Notes: generated by a model from the letters alone, not told the origin. 64,000 nt of DNA from Sporosarcina luteola (GCF_023715585.1 NZ_JAMBOK010000001.1:1860001-1924000), one strand, 5' to 3'; positions 1 to 9,940 are shown, counted from the stretch's first letter. Program-made: numbers and translations.

Positions 1-773
1 GGAACTTCCATCCGCAATTGGCGGATGATGAATACGATGAGTGAAACCGCTCCGATACTAATCGTTCCGTAAACGAGCGGATCACCCCATCCTTTTTCTC
101 CCCCAGCCGAGCTGAATCCGTATAACAAACCGCCGAAACCGATTGTCGATAAAACGAGGGAGAAGACGTCAAGCTTCACCACTGTATTCGGCGTAATATT
201 TTTTAGCTTCCAGAGCGCAAAGACGATTGTCAGAATCGCAAACGGCAACACGATTTCAAAAAGCGTGCGCCATGAATAATGCTCGACAATCCAACCCGAC
301 AATGTTGGTCCGATTGCCGGCGCCGTGAACATGACAAGTCCGAACATCCCCATCGCTGCTCCCCTCTTCTCAATCGGGAAAGCGACGAGCATGACGTTCA
401 TCAATAGCGGCATCATCAAAGCAGAACCTGAAGCCTGGATCATTCGTGCCGCGACGAGCATTCCGAAGGTCGGTGCAAAGATGGCAAGAGCCGTACCGAT
501 CGTGAACAACGTCATCGCCGTCAAAAACAGCCGGCGGTTCGTGAATTTCCGGACAAAGAAAGCACTTGCCGGAATCATGATCCCATTTACAAGCATATAT
601 CCGGTTGTCAGCCATTGAACGGCTGAAGGTTTTACCTGAAACTCATTCATAATAACCGGCAAAGCAATATTCAATAATGTATTGTTCAAGATTGCGACGA
701 ACGCCCCGAAGAATAAAATCGCTATCATTCCATAAGGAGGCTTTTCGTGCATTTTATTAATATCCACTTCCAA
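1..773 (-). CDS. MFS multidrug exporter, DHA2 (EmrB/LmrB-like), partial
   Basis: N-terminal ~257 residues of a proton-driven drug exporter of the major facilitator superfamily; the 3' end lies beyond base 1. The reverse-strand frame is open throughout and encodes consecutive membrane helices. The helix-1 motif LNNTLLNIALP, PSAVQWLTTGYML in helix 2, and the motif C-like run FTAPAIGPTLSGW are typical of 14-TM DHA2 pumps. I chose TTG at 773 because GGGGGAG lies about 7 nt upstream; GTG 767 and ATG 752 are alternatives. It is divergent from the TetR gene at 962, a layout usual for a repressor controlling an efflux pump. Substrate cannot be told. Confidence 0.85.
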   Translation of the reverse strand, partial: MEVDINKMHEKPPYGMIAILFFGAFVAILNNTLLNIALPVIMNEFQVKPSAVQWLTTGYMLVNGIMIPASAFFVRKFTNRRLFLTAMTLFTIGTALAIFAPTFGMLVAARMIQASGSALMMPLLMNVMLVAFPIEKRGAAMGMFGLVMFTAPAIGPTLSGWIVEHYSWRTLFEIVLPFAILTIVFALWKLKNITPNTVVKLDVFSLVLSTIGFGGLLYGFSSAGGEKGWGDPLVYGTISIGAVSLIVFIIRQLRMEV

Positions 774-961
774 GTAAAGCTCCCCCATTCACTCTTAGTC
801 TTTTTAACACATTTTCATATTTTATACCCTATGTCCAAAATAATCAAATCAAGAAACCGTTTTCATTAAAAAATAGTTTTCGACACTGACAAATCAATAG
901 TATGAATGGTAAAATCAGTTTAGACCAACAGTACAAATTCGGAATATTAAGGGTGATAGAA
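774..961. promoter_or_regulatory. Divergent MFS/TetR promoter region
   Basis: A 188-bp AT-rich gap between two divergent starts. It must hold both promoters and probably the TetR operator. I see no convincing perfect palindrome; CTGA and TCAG half-sites near 894 and 917 are too short to call. Confidence 0.4.
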
Positions 962-1846
962 ATGAATGAACGTAAACGCCAAGTCATGCTATTAGCTAAA
1001 AAACTATTTATCGATAAAGGATTCACAGCTACGTCCGTTCAAGACATTTTGGAAGAAGCAAAGATTTCCAAAGGGACGTTTTATAATTATTTCACATCTA
1101 AAAATGAATGCCTTATGGCCATTTTAGAAGATGCCCATAACGAATCGGTCATCAGAAGACGCGAACTTCTCGTCGGGCATGATAAAAAAGACAAAGACAT
1201 CTTAGCCGGTCAGATCCTCGTCCGGATGCAAGTGAACCGGGAACTGAATCTACTTCCAATTTACGAGGCAGTTTTTTATTCGACCGATGAAGAGCTCCGG
1301 AATTTCGTGAAAGCATACTACTTGAGCGAGTTGAAATGGATTGCCGGCCGCCTCGTAGACGTCTATGGCGAGGAAGCCAAGCCTCATGCCTTTGACTGCT
1401 CCGTCATGACGCTCGGGATGATCCAACAACTGAACCATTTCTGGAAAGCCGGCTCATCCAAGGACCTCGACATTGAAAAACTTGTCCATTTCACGTTCCG
1501 AAGGATGGACGCGCTCATGTCCGATATGATTAAACAGAAGGACGTACTGCTAGAACAACATATTTTCTCGTCATTAGAAATCCCGGCTGGAGATCTGAAA
1601 GAAAAGCTTCAAAAAGACCTGCTAGACCTTAAAAAGAAATTAGAACAGGAGCAAATTGGAAGCTGCGTAGACTATGCAGACTTCCTACTTTCCGAATTGC
1701 AGTCCGATAAACCAAGAGTATCCCTTTTGGAAGCCGTCGGCCGTTCATTCCGCGAAGAAAGCAATGGCAAGCTGCTGGCTCATCGTGTAAATGAAGTCAT
1801 ATTCCTGCTATGGAAATATATTGACTCGATTAAAACAAATTCATGA
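962..1846 (+). CDS. TetR/AcrR family transcriptional regulator
   Basis: DNA-binding regulator, likely repressor of the divergent exporter at 773 (inferred from layout). Residues ~8-50 form the TetR helix-turn-helix, with [19 protein letters not shown] followed by TFYNYF, the family signature. The remaining ~240 residues are a helical ligand and dimer domain without strong conservation, longer than the usual ~190-residue protein, with a C-terminal coiled stretch ([20 protein letters not shown]). Start ATG 962 follows AAGGGTGAT; the in-frame ATG at 902 has no ribosome site and lies in the probable promoter. Confidence 0.88.
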   Translation: MNERKRQVMLLAKKLFIDKGFTATSVQDILEEAKISKGTFYNYFTSKNECLMAILEDAHNESVIRRRELLVGHDKKDKDILAGQILVRMQVNRELNLLPIYEAVFYSTDEELRNFVKAYYLSELKWIAGRLVDVYGEEAKPHAFDCSVMTLGMIQQLNHFWKAGSSKDLDIEKLVHFTFRRMDALMSDMIKQKDVLLEQHIFSSLEIPAGDLKEKLQKDLLDLKKKLEQEQIGSCVDYADFLLSELQSDKPRVSLLEAVGRSFREESNGKLLAHRVNEVIFLLWKYIDSIKTNS

Positions 1847-1904
1847 AACTTTTGAAGCCTACTGCCGTACAAGTAATCAGCAACTAACTATTAGGAGGCA
1901 CTCT

Positions 1905-2702
1905 ATGAACAACCACGAAATCGATTTCAAATTGTACGGAGACGATATGCAATTTGTAGAAGTGGAATTGGATCCAGGCGAAACAGTTGTCGCTGAAGCT
2001 GGTTCATTGATGATGATGGAAGATGGGATTGAAATGGAGACGATCTTCGGAGACGGCTCCGGAAATTCCGGAGGAGGCATCATGGGCAAGTTGATGGGAG
2101 CTGGTAAACGCCTGATTACGGGAGAAAGTTTATTCATGACGACCTTCACTAATATTGGATCAGGTAAAAAGCATGCCTCTTTCGCAGCCCCGTATCCAGG
2201 AAAAATCATCCCGATGGATTTAAGCCAATATAACGGCAAGATCATCTGTCAAAAGGATGCGTTTTTAGCTGCAGCAAAAGGGGTTTCTGTCGGAGTTGAA
2301 TTCCAGAGGAAACTTGGCGTCGGCTTTTTCGGCGGCGAAGGATTCATCATGCAGAAACTTGAAGGGGACGGCATGGCTTTCGTGCATGCCGGTGGAACAA
2401 TCATCGAGAAGACCCTTTCTCCAGGCGAAACGTTGCGCGTCGATACAGGTTGCCTCGTCGCCATGACACAGGACGTCAACTATAATATCGAAATGGTAAA
2501 AGGCGTCAAGACAGCATTGTTCGGCGGCGAAGGATTGTTCTTCGCAACACTGCGAGGACCGGGAAAGGTATGGATCCAATCACTGCCATTCTCTAGACTC
2601 GCAAGCCGTGTCTTCGCAGCAGCACCTCAAATGCCAGGCGGCGGCTCGCGCGATGAAGGCAGCATCGCAGGCGGATTGTTCAATATATTAGGCGGAAAAT
2701 AA
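1905..2702 (+). CDS. AIM24 / TIGR00266 family protein
   Basis: 265-residue protein of the AIM24 family (beta-sandwich, formerly TIGR00266). Seen: the family opening with [20 protein letters not shown], a glycine-rich region [37 protein letters not shown], and [15 protein letters not shown] near the C terminus. Function in bacteria is not settled; AIM24 in mitochondria affects membrane organisation. Start ATG 1905 has TAGGAGG 7 nt upstream. It follows the TetR gene by 58 bp on the same strand and could be co-transcribed; a strong terminator follows at once. Confidence 0.85.
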   Translation: MNNHEIDFKLYGDDMQFVEVELDPGETVVAEAGSLMMMEDGIEMETIFGDGSGNSGGGIMGKLMGAGKRLITGESLFMTTFTNIGSGKKHASFAAPYPGKIIPMDLSQYNGKIICQKDAFLAAAKGVSVGVEFQRKLGVGFFGGEGFIMQKLEGDGMAFVHAGGTIIEKTLSPGETLRVDTGCLVAMTQDVNYNIEMVKGVKTALFGGEGLFFATLRGPGKVWIQSLPFSRLASRVFAAAPQMPGGGSRDEGSIAGGLFNILGGK

Positions 2703-2710
2703 ACAAGTAA

Positions 2711-2740
2711 AACCGGAGCGCCGCAGCGTTCCGGTTTTTT
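2711..2740 (+). terminator. Rho-independent terminator after AIM24 gene
   Basis: An 11-bp stem AACCGGAGCGC / GCGTTCCGGTT (one G-T pair) around loop CGCA, followed by a run of T. It begins 8 bp after the stop codon. Confidence 0.9.
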
Positions 2741-2752
2741 CTTGTGCGAAAA

Positions 2753-2921
2753 ACGCATAAACTTCTATAATCACGCATAAATCCGAGGAATGAAGCATAA
2801 ATCGCGAATTTGACGCATAAATCGCTAAATCGACGCATAAACGCGACTAGACGCGCATAACTTCACAAATCGACGCATAACCGCTCCCAGATGCGCATAA
2901 ATCTCCATAAACGCTCATAAA
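2753..2921. repeat. Phased intergenic array, 9 units, 20-bp period
   Basis: Word RCGCATAAA recurs at 2753, 2773, 2793, 2813, 2833, 2853, 2873, 2893 and 2913, exactly 20 bp apart, with unrelated ~11-bp linkers. It fills the space between convergent AIM24 and hutI genes. This is the only array here with a 20-bp rather than 21-bp step. Confidence 0.9.
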
Positions 2922-2970
2922 TGATTTCTCGTAGGGTGTTAGAACGCTACATTGTTCATTCACGGCGGCC

Positions 2971-4224
2971 TTACCCCACGACCAGTTCTCCCTTTTTCCA
3001 AACCTTATCGACATGGTTCACGCCGAATAAATACTGCAACTCCTGGTAGTTCGAAATATTCCACATGACGACATCCCCTTGCTTGCCGACTTCGAGCGAA
3101 CCGACTTTGTCCTCCATCCGGATGGCGCAAGCGGCATTCATCGTCGCCGCAACAAGCGCTTCTGCAGGAGTAAGCCGCATTGAAATGCACGCCAAGTTCA
3201 TGACGAGCGGCATCGAAGTCGTCGGCGACGAACCAGGATTGCAGTCCGTCGAAATGGCTACGGCAACGCCTTCATCGATCATTTGTCGCCCTTTCGCTGC
3301 ATCCTCGCGTAAGTACAAAGCAGTTGCCGGCAATAAACAAGCGATGACTCCAGCCTCCGCCATTTGCTTGATCCCTTCATCTGACGCCTTCAACAGATGC
3401 TCGGCCGAAATGGCGCCGACTTTCGCCGCTAGTTCTGCCCCGCCATACGACTCAATTTCGTCCGCATGGATTTTCGGAATCAACCCGAGCTTCTTCCCTG
3501 CTTCCAAAATGCGTTCGGATTGTTCGGGCGTGAATACACCTACTTCGCAGAACACATCGTTGAAGACAGCTAGCTTCTCTTCCGCAATTACAGGAAGCAT
3601 TTCGTTGATAATACTATTAATATATTCATCTTCATTGCCTTTATATTCTTGCGGTACAGCATGCGCCCCCATGAATGTCGGAACGAGGTCGATCGGATGA
3701 ATTTCATTCAACCGCTTCGTCGCCCGCAGCTGCTTCAGCTCCGTTTCCAAATCGAGGCCGTAGCCACTTTTCCCCTCGACAGTCGTCACACCGTGCTTCA
3801 GGAACGAATCAAGCCTGCGCGTAGATTGCTCCACCAGCTCATCTTCCGTCGCCTCACGTGTCATCCGAGTGGTCGCATGGATGCCGCCGCCCGCATTCAT
3901 AATTTCCATATACGTAGCGCCTTCGAGACGCATTTCGAATTCACGCTCGCGGCTGCCCCCATAAACGACATGCGTATGAGGATCAACGAGACCCGGTGTT
4001 ACGAGACGTCCCGTTGCATCGATGATGTCCGCCTCGGACGCACGTTTGCCGAATTGACGCTCCAATTCCCCGGTCGTTCCGATTGCGGCAATGACACCAT
4101 CCTCAATCCAAACGCTGCCATCTTCAATAATTCCAAGTTCAGACATTTCCTTGCGCTTACGCGGCGCATTTTTGCCCGCAATCGTCGCTAGTTGTGCTGC
4201 ATGTTTAATCCAGATTGGTTTCAA
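2971..4224 (-). CDS. hutI: Imidazolonepropionase
   Basis: Third step of histidine degradation: hydrolyses 4-imidazolone-5-propionate to N-formimino-L-glutamate, cytoplasmic. Amidohydrolase fold, 417 residues, full family length. Metal and substrate motifs are visible: [20 protein letters not shown] (~residues 80-100), [20 protein letters not shown] and [15 protein letters not shown] with the C-terminal metal Asp. TTG start at 4224 overlaps the hutU stop (TTGA) and follows GGAAGGTGG, so the two are translationally coupled. Part of a hutU-hutI operon; hutG lies 13 kb away. Confidence 0.96.
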   Translation of the reverse strand: MKPIWIKHAAQLATIAGKNAPRKRKEMSELGIIEDGSVWIEDGVIAAIGTTGELERQFGKRASEADIIDATGRLVTPGLVDPHTHVVYGGSREREFEMRLEGATYMEIMNAGGGIHATTRMTREATEDELVEQSTRRLDSFLKHGVTTVEGKSGYGLDLETELKQLRATKRLNEIHPIDLVPTFMGAHAVPQEYKGNEDEYINSIINEMLPVIAEEKLAVFNDVFCEVGVFTPEQSERILEAGKKLGLIPKIHADEIESYGGAELAAKVGAISAEHLLKASDEGIKQMAEAGVIACLLPATALYLREDAAKGRQMIDEGVAVAISTDCNPGSSPTTSMPLVMNLACISMRLTPAEALVAATMNAACAIRMEDKVGSLEVGKQGDVVMWNISNYQELQYLFGVNHVDKVWKKGELVVG

Positions 4225-5894
4225 GAATTTCCACCTTCCATCATTGGGATGTTAACCCCTTTTTCCTTCGCCGTTTGAATAGCGAGATCGTAGCCCGCAT
4301 CGACATGGCGCGCGATGCCCATTCCAGGATCCGATGTCAAGACGCGCCCAAGCCGCGCTTCCGCTTCCTTCGTTCCATCCGCAACAATAACCATGCCCGC
4401 ATGCTGGGAATACCCCATGCCGACCCCGCCGCCGTGGTGGACAGATACCCAAGTCGCCCCGCCAACCGCGTTGATCATCGCATTCAAGATCGGCCAGTCG
4501 GAAACGACATCCGAGCCGTCTTTCATTGCTTCCGTCTCACGGTTTGGTGACGCAACAGATCCCGAGTCGAGGTGGTCACGTCCGATGACGATCGGTGCAC
4601 TTAATTCGCCGCTTGCAACCATGTCGTTGATAATCTTCCCGAAGCGCGCACGCTCCCCGTACCCTAACCAGCAAATCCGTGAAGGCAATCCTTGGAACTG
4701 AATCTTCTCCTGCGCCATTTTGATCCAATTGCAAAGATGTGTATTGTAGCTGAATTCACGTAAAATGACTTCATCTGTCTTCCGGATATCTTCCGGGTCT
4801 CCGGAAAGCGCCACCCAGCGGAAAGGCCCTTTCCCTTCACAGAACTGCGGACGGATGTAAGCTGGTACAAAACCTGGGAAGTCAAATGCCCGTTCAATGC
4901 CTTCGTCTTTGGCCACTTGGCGGATGTTGTTCCCGTAGTCGAATGTGATGGCGCCTTTATCCATCATCTCGATCATCGCTGCAACATGCTTTGCCATGGA
5001 AGCTTTGGAACGTTTCACATACTCATCCGGATTCGAGGCGCGTAGCTCCGCCGCTTCTTCAAGCGACATACCGGACGGGATATAGCCATTCAACGGGTCA
5101 TGTGCAGATGTCTGATCCGTCAATACATCCGGATTGAAACCGCGCGCAATCATTTCAGGCAATACATCCGCCGCGTTCCCTAGCAGTCCGATCGACAACG
5201 CCTTCCCCTCCGCCTTCGCCTCTTCCGCTAGACGAATCGCTTCATCGAGAGAATCCGTCTTCACATCTGTATAACGTGTATCAATACGACGATCGATCCG
5301 TGTCTCATCGACTTCGATGCCGATACAGACGCCGCCTGCCATCGTGACCGCCAATGGCTGCGCGCCGCCCATACCGCCGAGTCCAGCCGTCAATGTAATT
5401 GTGCCACTCAATGACTCTCCGAAATGCTGCTTCGCTAGCTCCGCAAACGTTTCGTACGTCCCTTGCACAATACCTTGCGACCCTATATAAATCCAGCTGC
5501 CCGCCGTCATTTGCCCGTACATCATCAAGCCCTTCTTGTCGAGCTCATGGAATGTATCCCAGTTCGCATATGCCGGAACGATATTCGAGTTGGCAATCAA
5601 CACCCGAGGCGCGTCTGTATGAGATTTAAAGATTGCAACCGGCTTACCCGATTGGATCAATAACGTTTCATCATTCTCAAGCTCCTTCAAAGAACGGACG
5701 ATGGCGTCAAAGCTTTCCCAGTTACGCGCCGCCTTCCCGATCCCCCCATAGACGACGAGCTTCTCAGGATGCTCCGCCACATCAGGATGCAAATTGTTCA
5801 TGAGCATCCGAAGCGCCGCCTCCTGCTGCCAGCCTTTCGTATTCAATTCCGTACCTCTATATTGAACTACCTTCTCCACTGTATCCGCTTTCAT
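4221..5894 (-). CDS. hutU: Urocanate hydratase (urocanase)
   Basis: Second step of histidine degradation: NAD+-dependent hydration of urocanate to imidazolonepropionate. 557 residues, normal for the family. Seen: NAD-binding [12 protein letters not shown] (~residue 178), the conserved [15 protein letters not shown] region holding the active-site Cys, and [15 protein letters not shown] near the C terminus. ATG 5894 is preceded by AAGGGAGG. First gene of the hutU-hutI pair. hutH (histidine ammonia-lyase), often upstream, is not in the window. Confidence 0.97.
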   Translation of the reverse strand: MKADTVEKVVQYRGTELNTKGWQQEAALRMLMNNLHPDVAEHPEKLVVYGGIGKAARNWESFDAIVRSLKELENDETLLIQSGKPVAIFKSHTDAPRVLIANSNIVPAYANWDTFHELDKKGLMMYGQMTAGSWIYIGSQGIVQGTYETFAELAKQHFGESLSGTITLTAGLGGMGGAQPLAVTMAGGVCIGIEVDETRIDRRIDTRYTDVKTDSLDEAIRLAEEAKAEGKALSIGLLGNAADVLPEMIARGFNPDVLTDQTSAHDPLNGYIPSGMSLEEAAELRASNPDEYVKRSKASMAKHVAAMIEMMDKGAITFDYGNNIRQVAKDEGIERAFDFPGFVPAYIRPQFCEGKGPFRWVALSGDPEDIRKTDEVILREFSYNTHLCNWIKMAQEKIQFQGLPSRICWLGYGERARFGKIINDMVASGELSAPIVIGRDHLDSGSVASPNRETEAMKDGSDVVSDWPILNAMINAVGGATWVSVHHGGGVGMGYSQHAGMVIVADGTKEAEARLGRVLTSDPGMGIARHVDAGYDLAIQTAKEKGVNIPMMEGGNS

Positions 5895-6022
5895 TTTCTG
5901 ATGACCTCCCTTTCGTTACTATCATTCTATAAGGAAAGTTCAGTTAATTGTTTATGAATTAATTGCAATATTGGACTTTGTTGACACTCGGAGTATTCAT
6001 TTGTGAAGTATTTTGATGTTTA
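5895..6022. promoter_or_regulatory. Upstream region of hutUI
   Basis: AT-rich gap upstream of hutU and beyond the pdxK-type gene's terminator. It must carry the hutUI promoter on the minus strand, but no -35/-10 pair is good enough to name. Confidence 0.35.
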
Positions 6023-6074
6023 TTAATAAAAAGCGAACATTCTCTTGAAGTAATCAAGAAACTGCCCGCTTCAA
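6023..6074 (-). terminator. Terminator after pyridoxamine kinase gene
   Basis: Reading the minus strand, AAGCGGGCAGTTTCTTGA and TCAAGAGAATGTTCGCTT form a long imperfect stem followed by TTTATT. It separates the kinase gene from hutU. Confidence 0.75.
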
Positions 6075-6080
6075 TTATTG

Positions 6081-6926
6081 TTATAGCAACATCCTCAAAA
6101 ACAATTCGAAATTCACGCCTGCCTCGCTTGGAATCTGTTCCTTCGCTGTCGACTCGATGGCAGCGCTTAGGAATTTCTCCGCACGCACCATTGACTCCTC
6201 AATCTCTTGACCACGCATCATACCGCCCATAATGACCGATGCAAATAAATCACCCGTCCCTGAATAGCTCATGCCGTTATACTCCTGGAGACTGTGAAAG
6301 GAGCGGGTGCTGTCGATATACATATTACCTACGAAGCGTGTTTCTGCAATGGCTGGAGGATTCAAACCAGTTATGACGAGGCTCGCGCCGGTCATTGACT
6401 GTAGTTGGCGTCCTGCCTCCTCGACTGATGCTAAATAATCGTCGTTTGTTTTGTAGTTATGCAACTTGTCATATGACATGCCTGTCAGCAGACAGCACTC
6501 CGTGACGTTCGGCGTAATGATATCCGCACGCTTCGCAAGTTCCTTCATATAGCTAATCAGTTCATCGGTGAAAACGTCATACATCTCTCCCCGATCGCCC
6601 ATCACCGGATCGACAAGAAGCGTCGTCCCTTCCTTGTAAAACGTATGTAAAAACGAGAAGATATTTTCAATCTGCTCTTTTCCTGTCACGAAACCCGTAT
6701 GAATGCCATCAAAAGAAGCACCCAGCTTGCTCCACTCGTCTGTAAAATGGTTCATCTTGGACGTCAAATCCTCACAATAATAGCTCGGATACTCTGTCTG
6801 CGATGTCAAAATGGCAGTCGGGAGCGGTACTGCCTGAACCCCCATGACAGATAAAACCGGAATCGCCGCTGTGAGCGAGCACTTTCCGAAGGACGACATA
6901 TCTTGGATGACCGCAACTTTTTTCAT
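6081..6926 (-). CDS. Pyridoxamine/pyridoxal kinase (PdxY/PdxK-like)
   Basis: B6 salvage kinase of the ribokinase superfamily: ATP-dependent phosphorylation of pyridoxal, pyridoxine or pyridoxamine. 281 residues from ATG 6926, which has AGGTGGG 7 nt upstream; the in-frame GTG at 6938 overlaps that site. Seen: N-terminal VIQDMSSFGKCSLTAAIPVLS, LVDPVMGDRGEMY, ADIITPNVTE and the anion-hole GMSYSGTGDLFAS with catalytic Asp. Divergent from an ECF S component gene, suggesting that transporter brings in a B6 vitamer (inference). Confidence 0.92.
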   Translation of the reverse strand: MKKVAVIQDMSSFGKCSLTAAIPVLSVMGVQAVPLPTAILTSQTEYPSYYCEDLTSKMNHFTDEWSKLGASFDGIHTGFVTGKEQIENIFSFLHTFYKEGTTLLVDPVMGDRGEMYDVFTDELISYMKELAKRADIITPNVTECCLLTGMSYDKLHNYKTNDDYLASVEEAGRQLQSMTGASLVITGLNPPAIAETRFVGNMYIDSTRSFHSLQEYNGMSYSGTGDLFASVIMGGMMRGQEIEESMVRAEKFLSAAIESTAKEQIPSEAGVNFELFLRMLL

Positions 6927-7116
6927 TCCATTTCCCACCTAACACTATCGGTACTTGCACTTCTTTCATCGTACCACAAGAAGGTAATCGCAAGAATACA
7001 GGGACCAACAATTTAATCTGACCTCTACGATTTTTAACGATCTGGCACTTTTGTGATGGTCAGCTCTTTAGTATTATTGAGTTAATCAAAAACTATGAAG
7101 CGAGGAAAAGACGCCT

Positions 7117-7668
7117 ATGCAAAATATACAACGAAGCACTCATTCTGCAACACGGGCAAAAACATTCGATTTGGTGCTTACTGCTGTTCTGTCGACGCTT
7201 GTCTTAGTGTCAACCGTATTCATCAACATCAAACTTCCGATCGGCCAAGGCGGCTTGATCCACCTTGGGACCGCCGCACTTTTCATCGTTTCGATTCTTT
7301 TCGGACCGAAAAAAGGGGCACTTGCCGGAGCTATCGGGATGGGATTATTCGATATTTTCGGCGGCTGGGCAATTTGGGCGCCTACAACCATTGTTGCCCG
7401 TGCGCTTCAAGGCTATATCGTCGGTAGGATCGCTTGGTCAAGAGGCCATCAAGGAGATCATCTCGGGCTCAACATCCTAGGTGCCATCGCATCCATTCCA
7501 GTCATGCTGGCAGTCTACTTCGTTGGTCAAGGCATCATGTTCGGCAACTGGATCCAGCCGTTCGCATCGATTCCCGGTGACCTCATTCAGAACATCGTCG
7601 GTCTGCTGATCGCCATCCCATTATGTGTCGCCTTGAAGAAGACACCGTTCTTCCGGAAGAGATTCTAA
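7117..7668 (+). CDS. ECF transporter S component (probable B6 vitamer uptake)
   Basis: 183-residue integral membrane protein, about six hydrophobic helices, of the substrate-binding S components of energy-coupling-factor transporters (ECF_trS type). Seen: TVFINIKLPIGQGGLIHLGTA in the L1 region and GPKKGALAGAIGMGLFDIFGG, both typical of the group. The EcfA/A'/T module is not nearby, as expected for group II ECF systems. Divergence from a pyridoxamine kinase gene favours pyridoxine as substrate (PdxU-like), by context only. ATG 7117 has GCGAGGAAAAG upstream. Confidence 0.85.
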   Translation: MQNIQRSTHSATRAKTFDLVLTAVLSTLVLVSTVFINIKLPIGQGGLIHLGTAALFIVSILFGPKKGALAGAIGMGLFDIFGGWAIWAPTTIVARALQGYIVGRIAWSRGHQGDHLGLNILGAIASIPVMLAVYFVGQGIMFGNWIQPFASIPGDLIQNIVGLLIAIPLCVALKKTPFFRKRF

Positions 7669-7704
7669 TGCAAATGCTGTCAACTATAGAAGCAGCGTAG
7701 ACAA

Positions 7705-7735
7705 GCTAACGGGTTCTGTTGTTCGGGAGGAAAAC
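7705..7735 (+). repeat. E1 outer inverted repeat, left
   Basis: TAACGGGTTCTGTTG then TTCGGGAGGAAAAC. It matches the reverse complement of 15667-15696 with few mismatches and one 1-bp gap. It lies ~36 bp past the ECF S component stop. Confidence 0.7.
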
Positions 7736-7800
7736 CAACGCTAATAACAAACTAGTCGGCATATATATCAACAGTGTAATATCTATATGAAAAAGAAATA

Positions 7801-7824
7801 AAACGCTCAAATGAGCGTTTTTTT
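7801..7824. terminator. Hairpin terminator at E1 downstream end
   Basis: Stem AAACGCTC / GAGCGTTT followed by a T-run on the plus strand and a weaker one on the minus strand. It closes the array and also ends the ECF gene from the other side. E2 has the counterpart at 33617-33643. Confidence 0.8.
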
Positions 7825-7844
7825 GACGAACTATTTTACTAACT

Positions 7845-7877
7845 TTATTGAACTAAAGCACCAGTTAGTTTAATAAG
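7845..7877. repeat. E1 half-site A (last cassette boundary)
   Basis: TTATTGAACTAAAGCACC then AGTTAGTTTAATAAG; a single half-site at the downstream end of the array. Confidence 0.85.
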
Positions 7878-7930
7878 ACTCATAAAATTGTACTTAGTAT
7901 AAGCACCTTTTTTTAGTCATCAATGATAGT

Positions 7931-8329
7931 TTAATGAAAATTAAATGTACCAATGATTGTCTTGCCATCTTGTAAATACAAAGGAGTCGATTTTTGAGAT
8001 GAGATAGCAGCTAACTCATTTGGCGAAGATATACTTTTGATTTGATATATATATCCTATAACGCCATTTTCACCTTCAGCCAACAATAAATCTGGTTCAC
8101 CGAGAGTAATCGTATCGTTTCCCATATTTGGACCATATGTTTGTCCATTTTCATTTACTGGATAACCATCTTTTAAAATACTTTCCCTGGATGGAATAAC
8201 TAATTCTAAGGCATCCTTCTCTATTTCACTGCTATCATTATCTTCTGCCTTTGGCAATGTTTCTTGTTGTGAACAACCAACTAACAAAAGTAACGTAATT
8301 ACTGCTAAGACTAATAAATTCTTCATCAT
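7931..8329 (-). CDS. Small lipoprotein, cassette gene 13 of E1
   Basis: 132-residue predicted lipoprotein: hydrophobic leader then lipobox LLLVGC (Cys ~19). The mature part contains YPVNENGQTYGPN, a motif I associate with secreted or M56-linked hypothetical proteins of Bacilli, and ends in an exported globular region. Function unknown. GGAGGG precedes ATG 8329 (a second ATG follows at 8326). Last gene of the array before the terminator. Confidence 0.75.
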   Translation of the reverse strand: MMKNLLVLAVITLLLLVGCSQQETLPKAEDNDSSEIEKDALELVIPSRESILKDGYPVNENGQTYGPNMGNDTITLGEPDLLLAEGENGVIGYIYQIKSISSPNELAAISSQKSTPLYLQDGKTIIGTFNFH

Positions 8330-8358
8330 TTTCTCCCTCCTCGTATAATTAGAATACC

Positions 8359-8453
8359 TTCTTCTTTCACTAAACTGCCTCTTTAGTTGAACAAGAGAAA
8401 AGCCATCTTAGCAACTCCTATCTTCAAGTAAGGCACCCGTTAGTTTAAAAAAA
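8359..8453. repeat. E1 cassette junction (B-linker-A palindrome)
   Basis: Half-site B (CTAAACTGCCTCTTTAGTTGAA), linker AGCCATCTTAGCAACTC, then half-site A (GTAAGGCACCCGTTAGTTT). A and B are inverted relative to each other. Confidence 0.85.
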
Positions 8454-8461
8454 TTACGGTT

Positions 8462-8926
8462 TTATCTAAGCAGTTTCTGAACAGCGTTCGCTTTCCAAAT
8501 AACAAATCCTGTCAAAGAACCGAGCATATTAAGAATAAAATCATCAATATCAAAACTACCTCTCCTTGTTACTACTTGAACTACTTCAATTACAACTAAA
8601 AATATACTCATTGAAATTAGAAAAACACTTATCTTGTTTAACTTTCTTATGTAGTAAGGTAGGTAAATCCCCGCTGGCAAAAACATAAATAAGTTACCAA
8701 AGAGATTTTTAATAGGTATATCTATATTCATACTTCCGTCAAACAATGCCCTAATATATGTATTTATAGTTTTGAACGGTACAAAATTAGATGAGTTCTT
8801 TATATACTCTTTCATTGTTAAATCAGACCATATAAAGCCTCTTGTGTCTAAGAATAATAGAAATACTAATGCAAATAAATACACCACGAAACTTATATTA
8901 AAAACAATCTTTATTATTTTTTTCAT
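8462..8926 (-). CDS. VanZ family membrane protein
   Basis: 154-residue membrane protein with about four hydrophobic helices. VanZ-type features: NFVPFKTI after the first helix, NLFGNLFMFLPAG, and DIDDFILNMLGSLTGF near the C terminus. VanZ proteins are linked to low-level teicoplanin resistance and envelope stress, but most members are uncharacterised. ATG 8926 has GGGGGAT 6 nt upstream; in-frame GTG 8938 is too close to that site. Cassette gene, stop codon 9 bp from the half-site. Confidence 0.88.
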   Translation of the reverse strand: MKKIIKIVFNISFVVYLFALVFLLFLDTRGFIWSDLTMKEYIKNSSNFVPFKTINTYIRALFDGSMNIDIPIKNLFGNLFMFLPAGIYLPYYIRKLNKISVFLISMSIFLVVIEVVQVVTRRGSFDIDDFILNMLGSLTGFVIWKANAVQKLLR

Positions 8927-9064
8927 TTCATCCCCCACACTTGCTGTTTTATTCTCTCTGTAATTTAGAAAAACTTTAATTCAGTAATTTAAATTAATTT
9001 ATTTGATATTATTTAAAATTTCTCCTAAAAACAATTACTTCGAAACACTTCCGATAATACCTCC

Positions 9065-9100
9065 TTATTGAAATAAAGCACCCGTTAGTTGAATAAGAAG
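9065..9100. repeat. E1 half-site A only
   Basis: TTGAAATAAAGCACCC then GTTAGTTGAATAAG. The matching half-site B is not recognisable in the ~110 bp to its left, so this junction is truncated or worn. Confidence 0.8.
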
Positions 9101-9102
9101 TT

Positions 9103-9420
9103 CTAATTTTCGACTGTTTTTATATCGAATTTCAAATGATCTAAATCCCAAATATCTGCATCAATATTAGAGAAGACAGTTATTTCAAGGTTTTCCCCTA
9201 TGTTATATTTCTCTACATTATCAACAGGTATTTCGTATACATTTCCTTCTCGTCTACCCTCATCACCCCCGCCATATTCTTTCAAAACCAACATTTCATC
9301 TTCAACAAGTATCTCCTCTACTGTACCTGTGAAAGTAAAAATTTCTTGAAAATCATCAGAACAGCCAGCAAAAAATAAACAAATCAATAATATAAAACAT
9401 ATTTTAGTTTTATTTTTCAC
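9103..9420 (-). CDS. Small lipoprotein with OB-like fold, E1 cassette
   Basis: 105 residues; leader with lipobox LFFAGC (Cys 20). The body FTGTVEEILVEDEMLVLKEY and later beta-rich segments resemble the small OB-fold lipoproteins of the YobA/DUF3221 kind, but similarity is too weak to assign. A good RBS (AAGGGGGTG) precedes the ATG. The stop codon is 5 bp from half-site A. Confidence 0.7.
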   Translation of the reverse strand: MKNKTKICFILLICLFFAGCSDDFQEIFTFTGTVEEILVEDEMLVLKEYGGGDEGRREGNVYEIPVDNVEKYNIGENLEITVFSNIDADIWDLDHLKFDIKTVEN

Positions 9421-9466
9421 AATAACACCCCCTTGAAAGATTAGATCTATTACGCACTAAAGTTTC

Positions 9467-9560
9467 AAATTGATACTAACCTGCTCCGTTAGTTTAATAA
9501 GAATTAAGCCCTCTAGCAGCTCAACGATCTTCGAGTAAAGCACCCTTTAGTGAAAGAAGA
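9467..9560. repeat. E1 cassette junction (B-linker-A palindrome)
   Basis: B: ACTAACCTGCTCCGTTAGTTTAA; A: GAGTAAAGCACCCTTTAGTG; linker AGCCCTCTAGCAGCTC between them. Confidence 0.85.
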
Positions 9561-9562
9561 GA

Positions 9563-9940
9563 CTACCTTTCCAACTCAATATATTCTCTTAATAATTTCC
9601 ACTCATTATCTTCTTTTCTCCACACAAACATACATTGAGCGGTATAAGCTTCACCATTTATTAAGTTTGTTTCTCTTCCCAAAATTAAATATTCTTCCCC
9701 ATTTTTACGTTCAGTGAGTGAAACAACTTCAAAACTTTTTTCAGCATTATCCATTTTTTTCAAAACATTATTTAGGTCATAGGTATGGTAGTACATATCA
9801 GGTTTATCAATATTTGAATGTGCCCAATAACCCACAAATTTTTCAGACATATAGCTCCTAATTCTATCACCATTTTTGCTGATAAATCCTTCATTCCAAG
9901 ACTTAAAATAATCACTTAATATTTCCTGTATGTCATCCAT
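9563..9940 (-). CDS. NTF2-like (SnoaL-type) protein, E1 cassette
   Basis: 125-residue soluble protein with the pattern of NTF2-like/SnoaL folds: N-terminal helix IQEILSDYFKSWNEG, MSEKFVGYW, and C-terminal strand pair YTAQCMFVWRKEDNEWKLLREY. No catalytic residues can be named. Complete, with GGAGGAACGCTAA before ATG 9940. Its stop lies 2-3 bp from the half-site, as is typical in this array. Confidence 0.65.
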   Translation of the reverse strand: MDDIQEILSDYFKSWNEGFISKNGDRIRSYMSEKFVGYWAHSNIDKPDMYYHTYDLNNVLKKMDNAEKSFEVVSLTERKNGEEYLILGRETNLINGEAYTAQCMFVWRKEDNEWKLLREYIELER

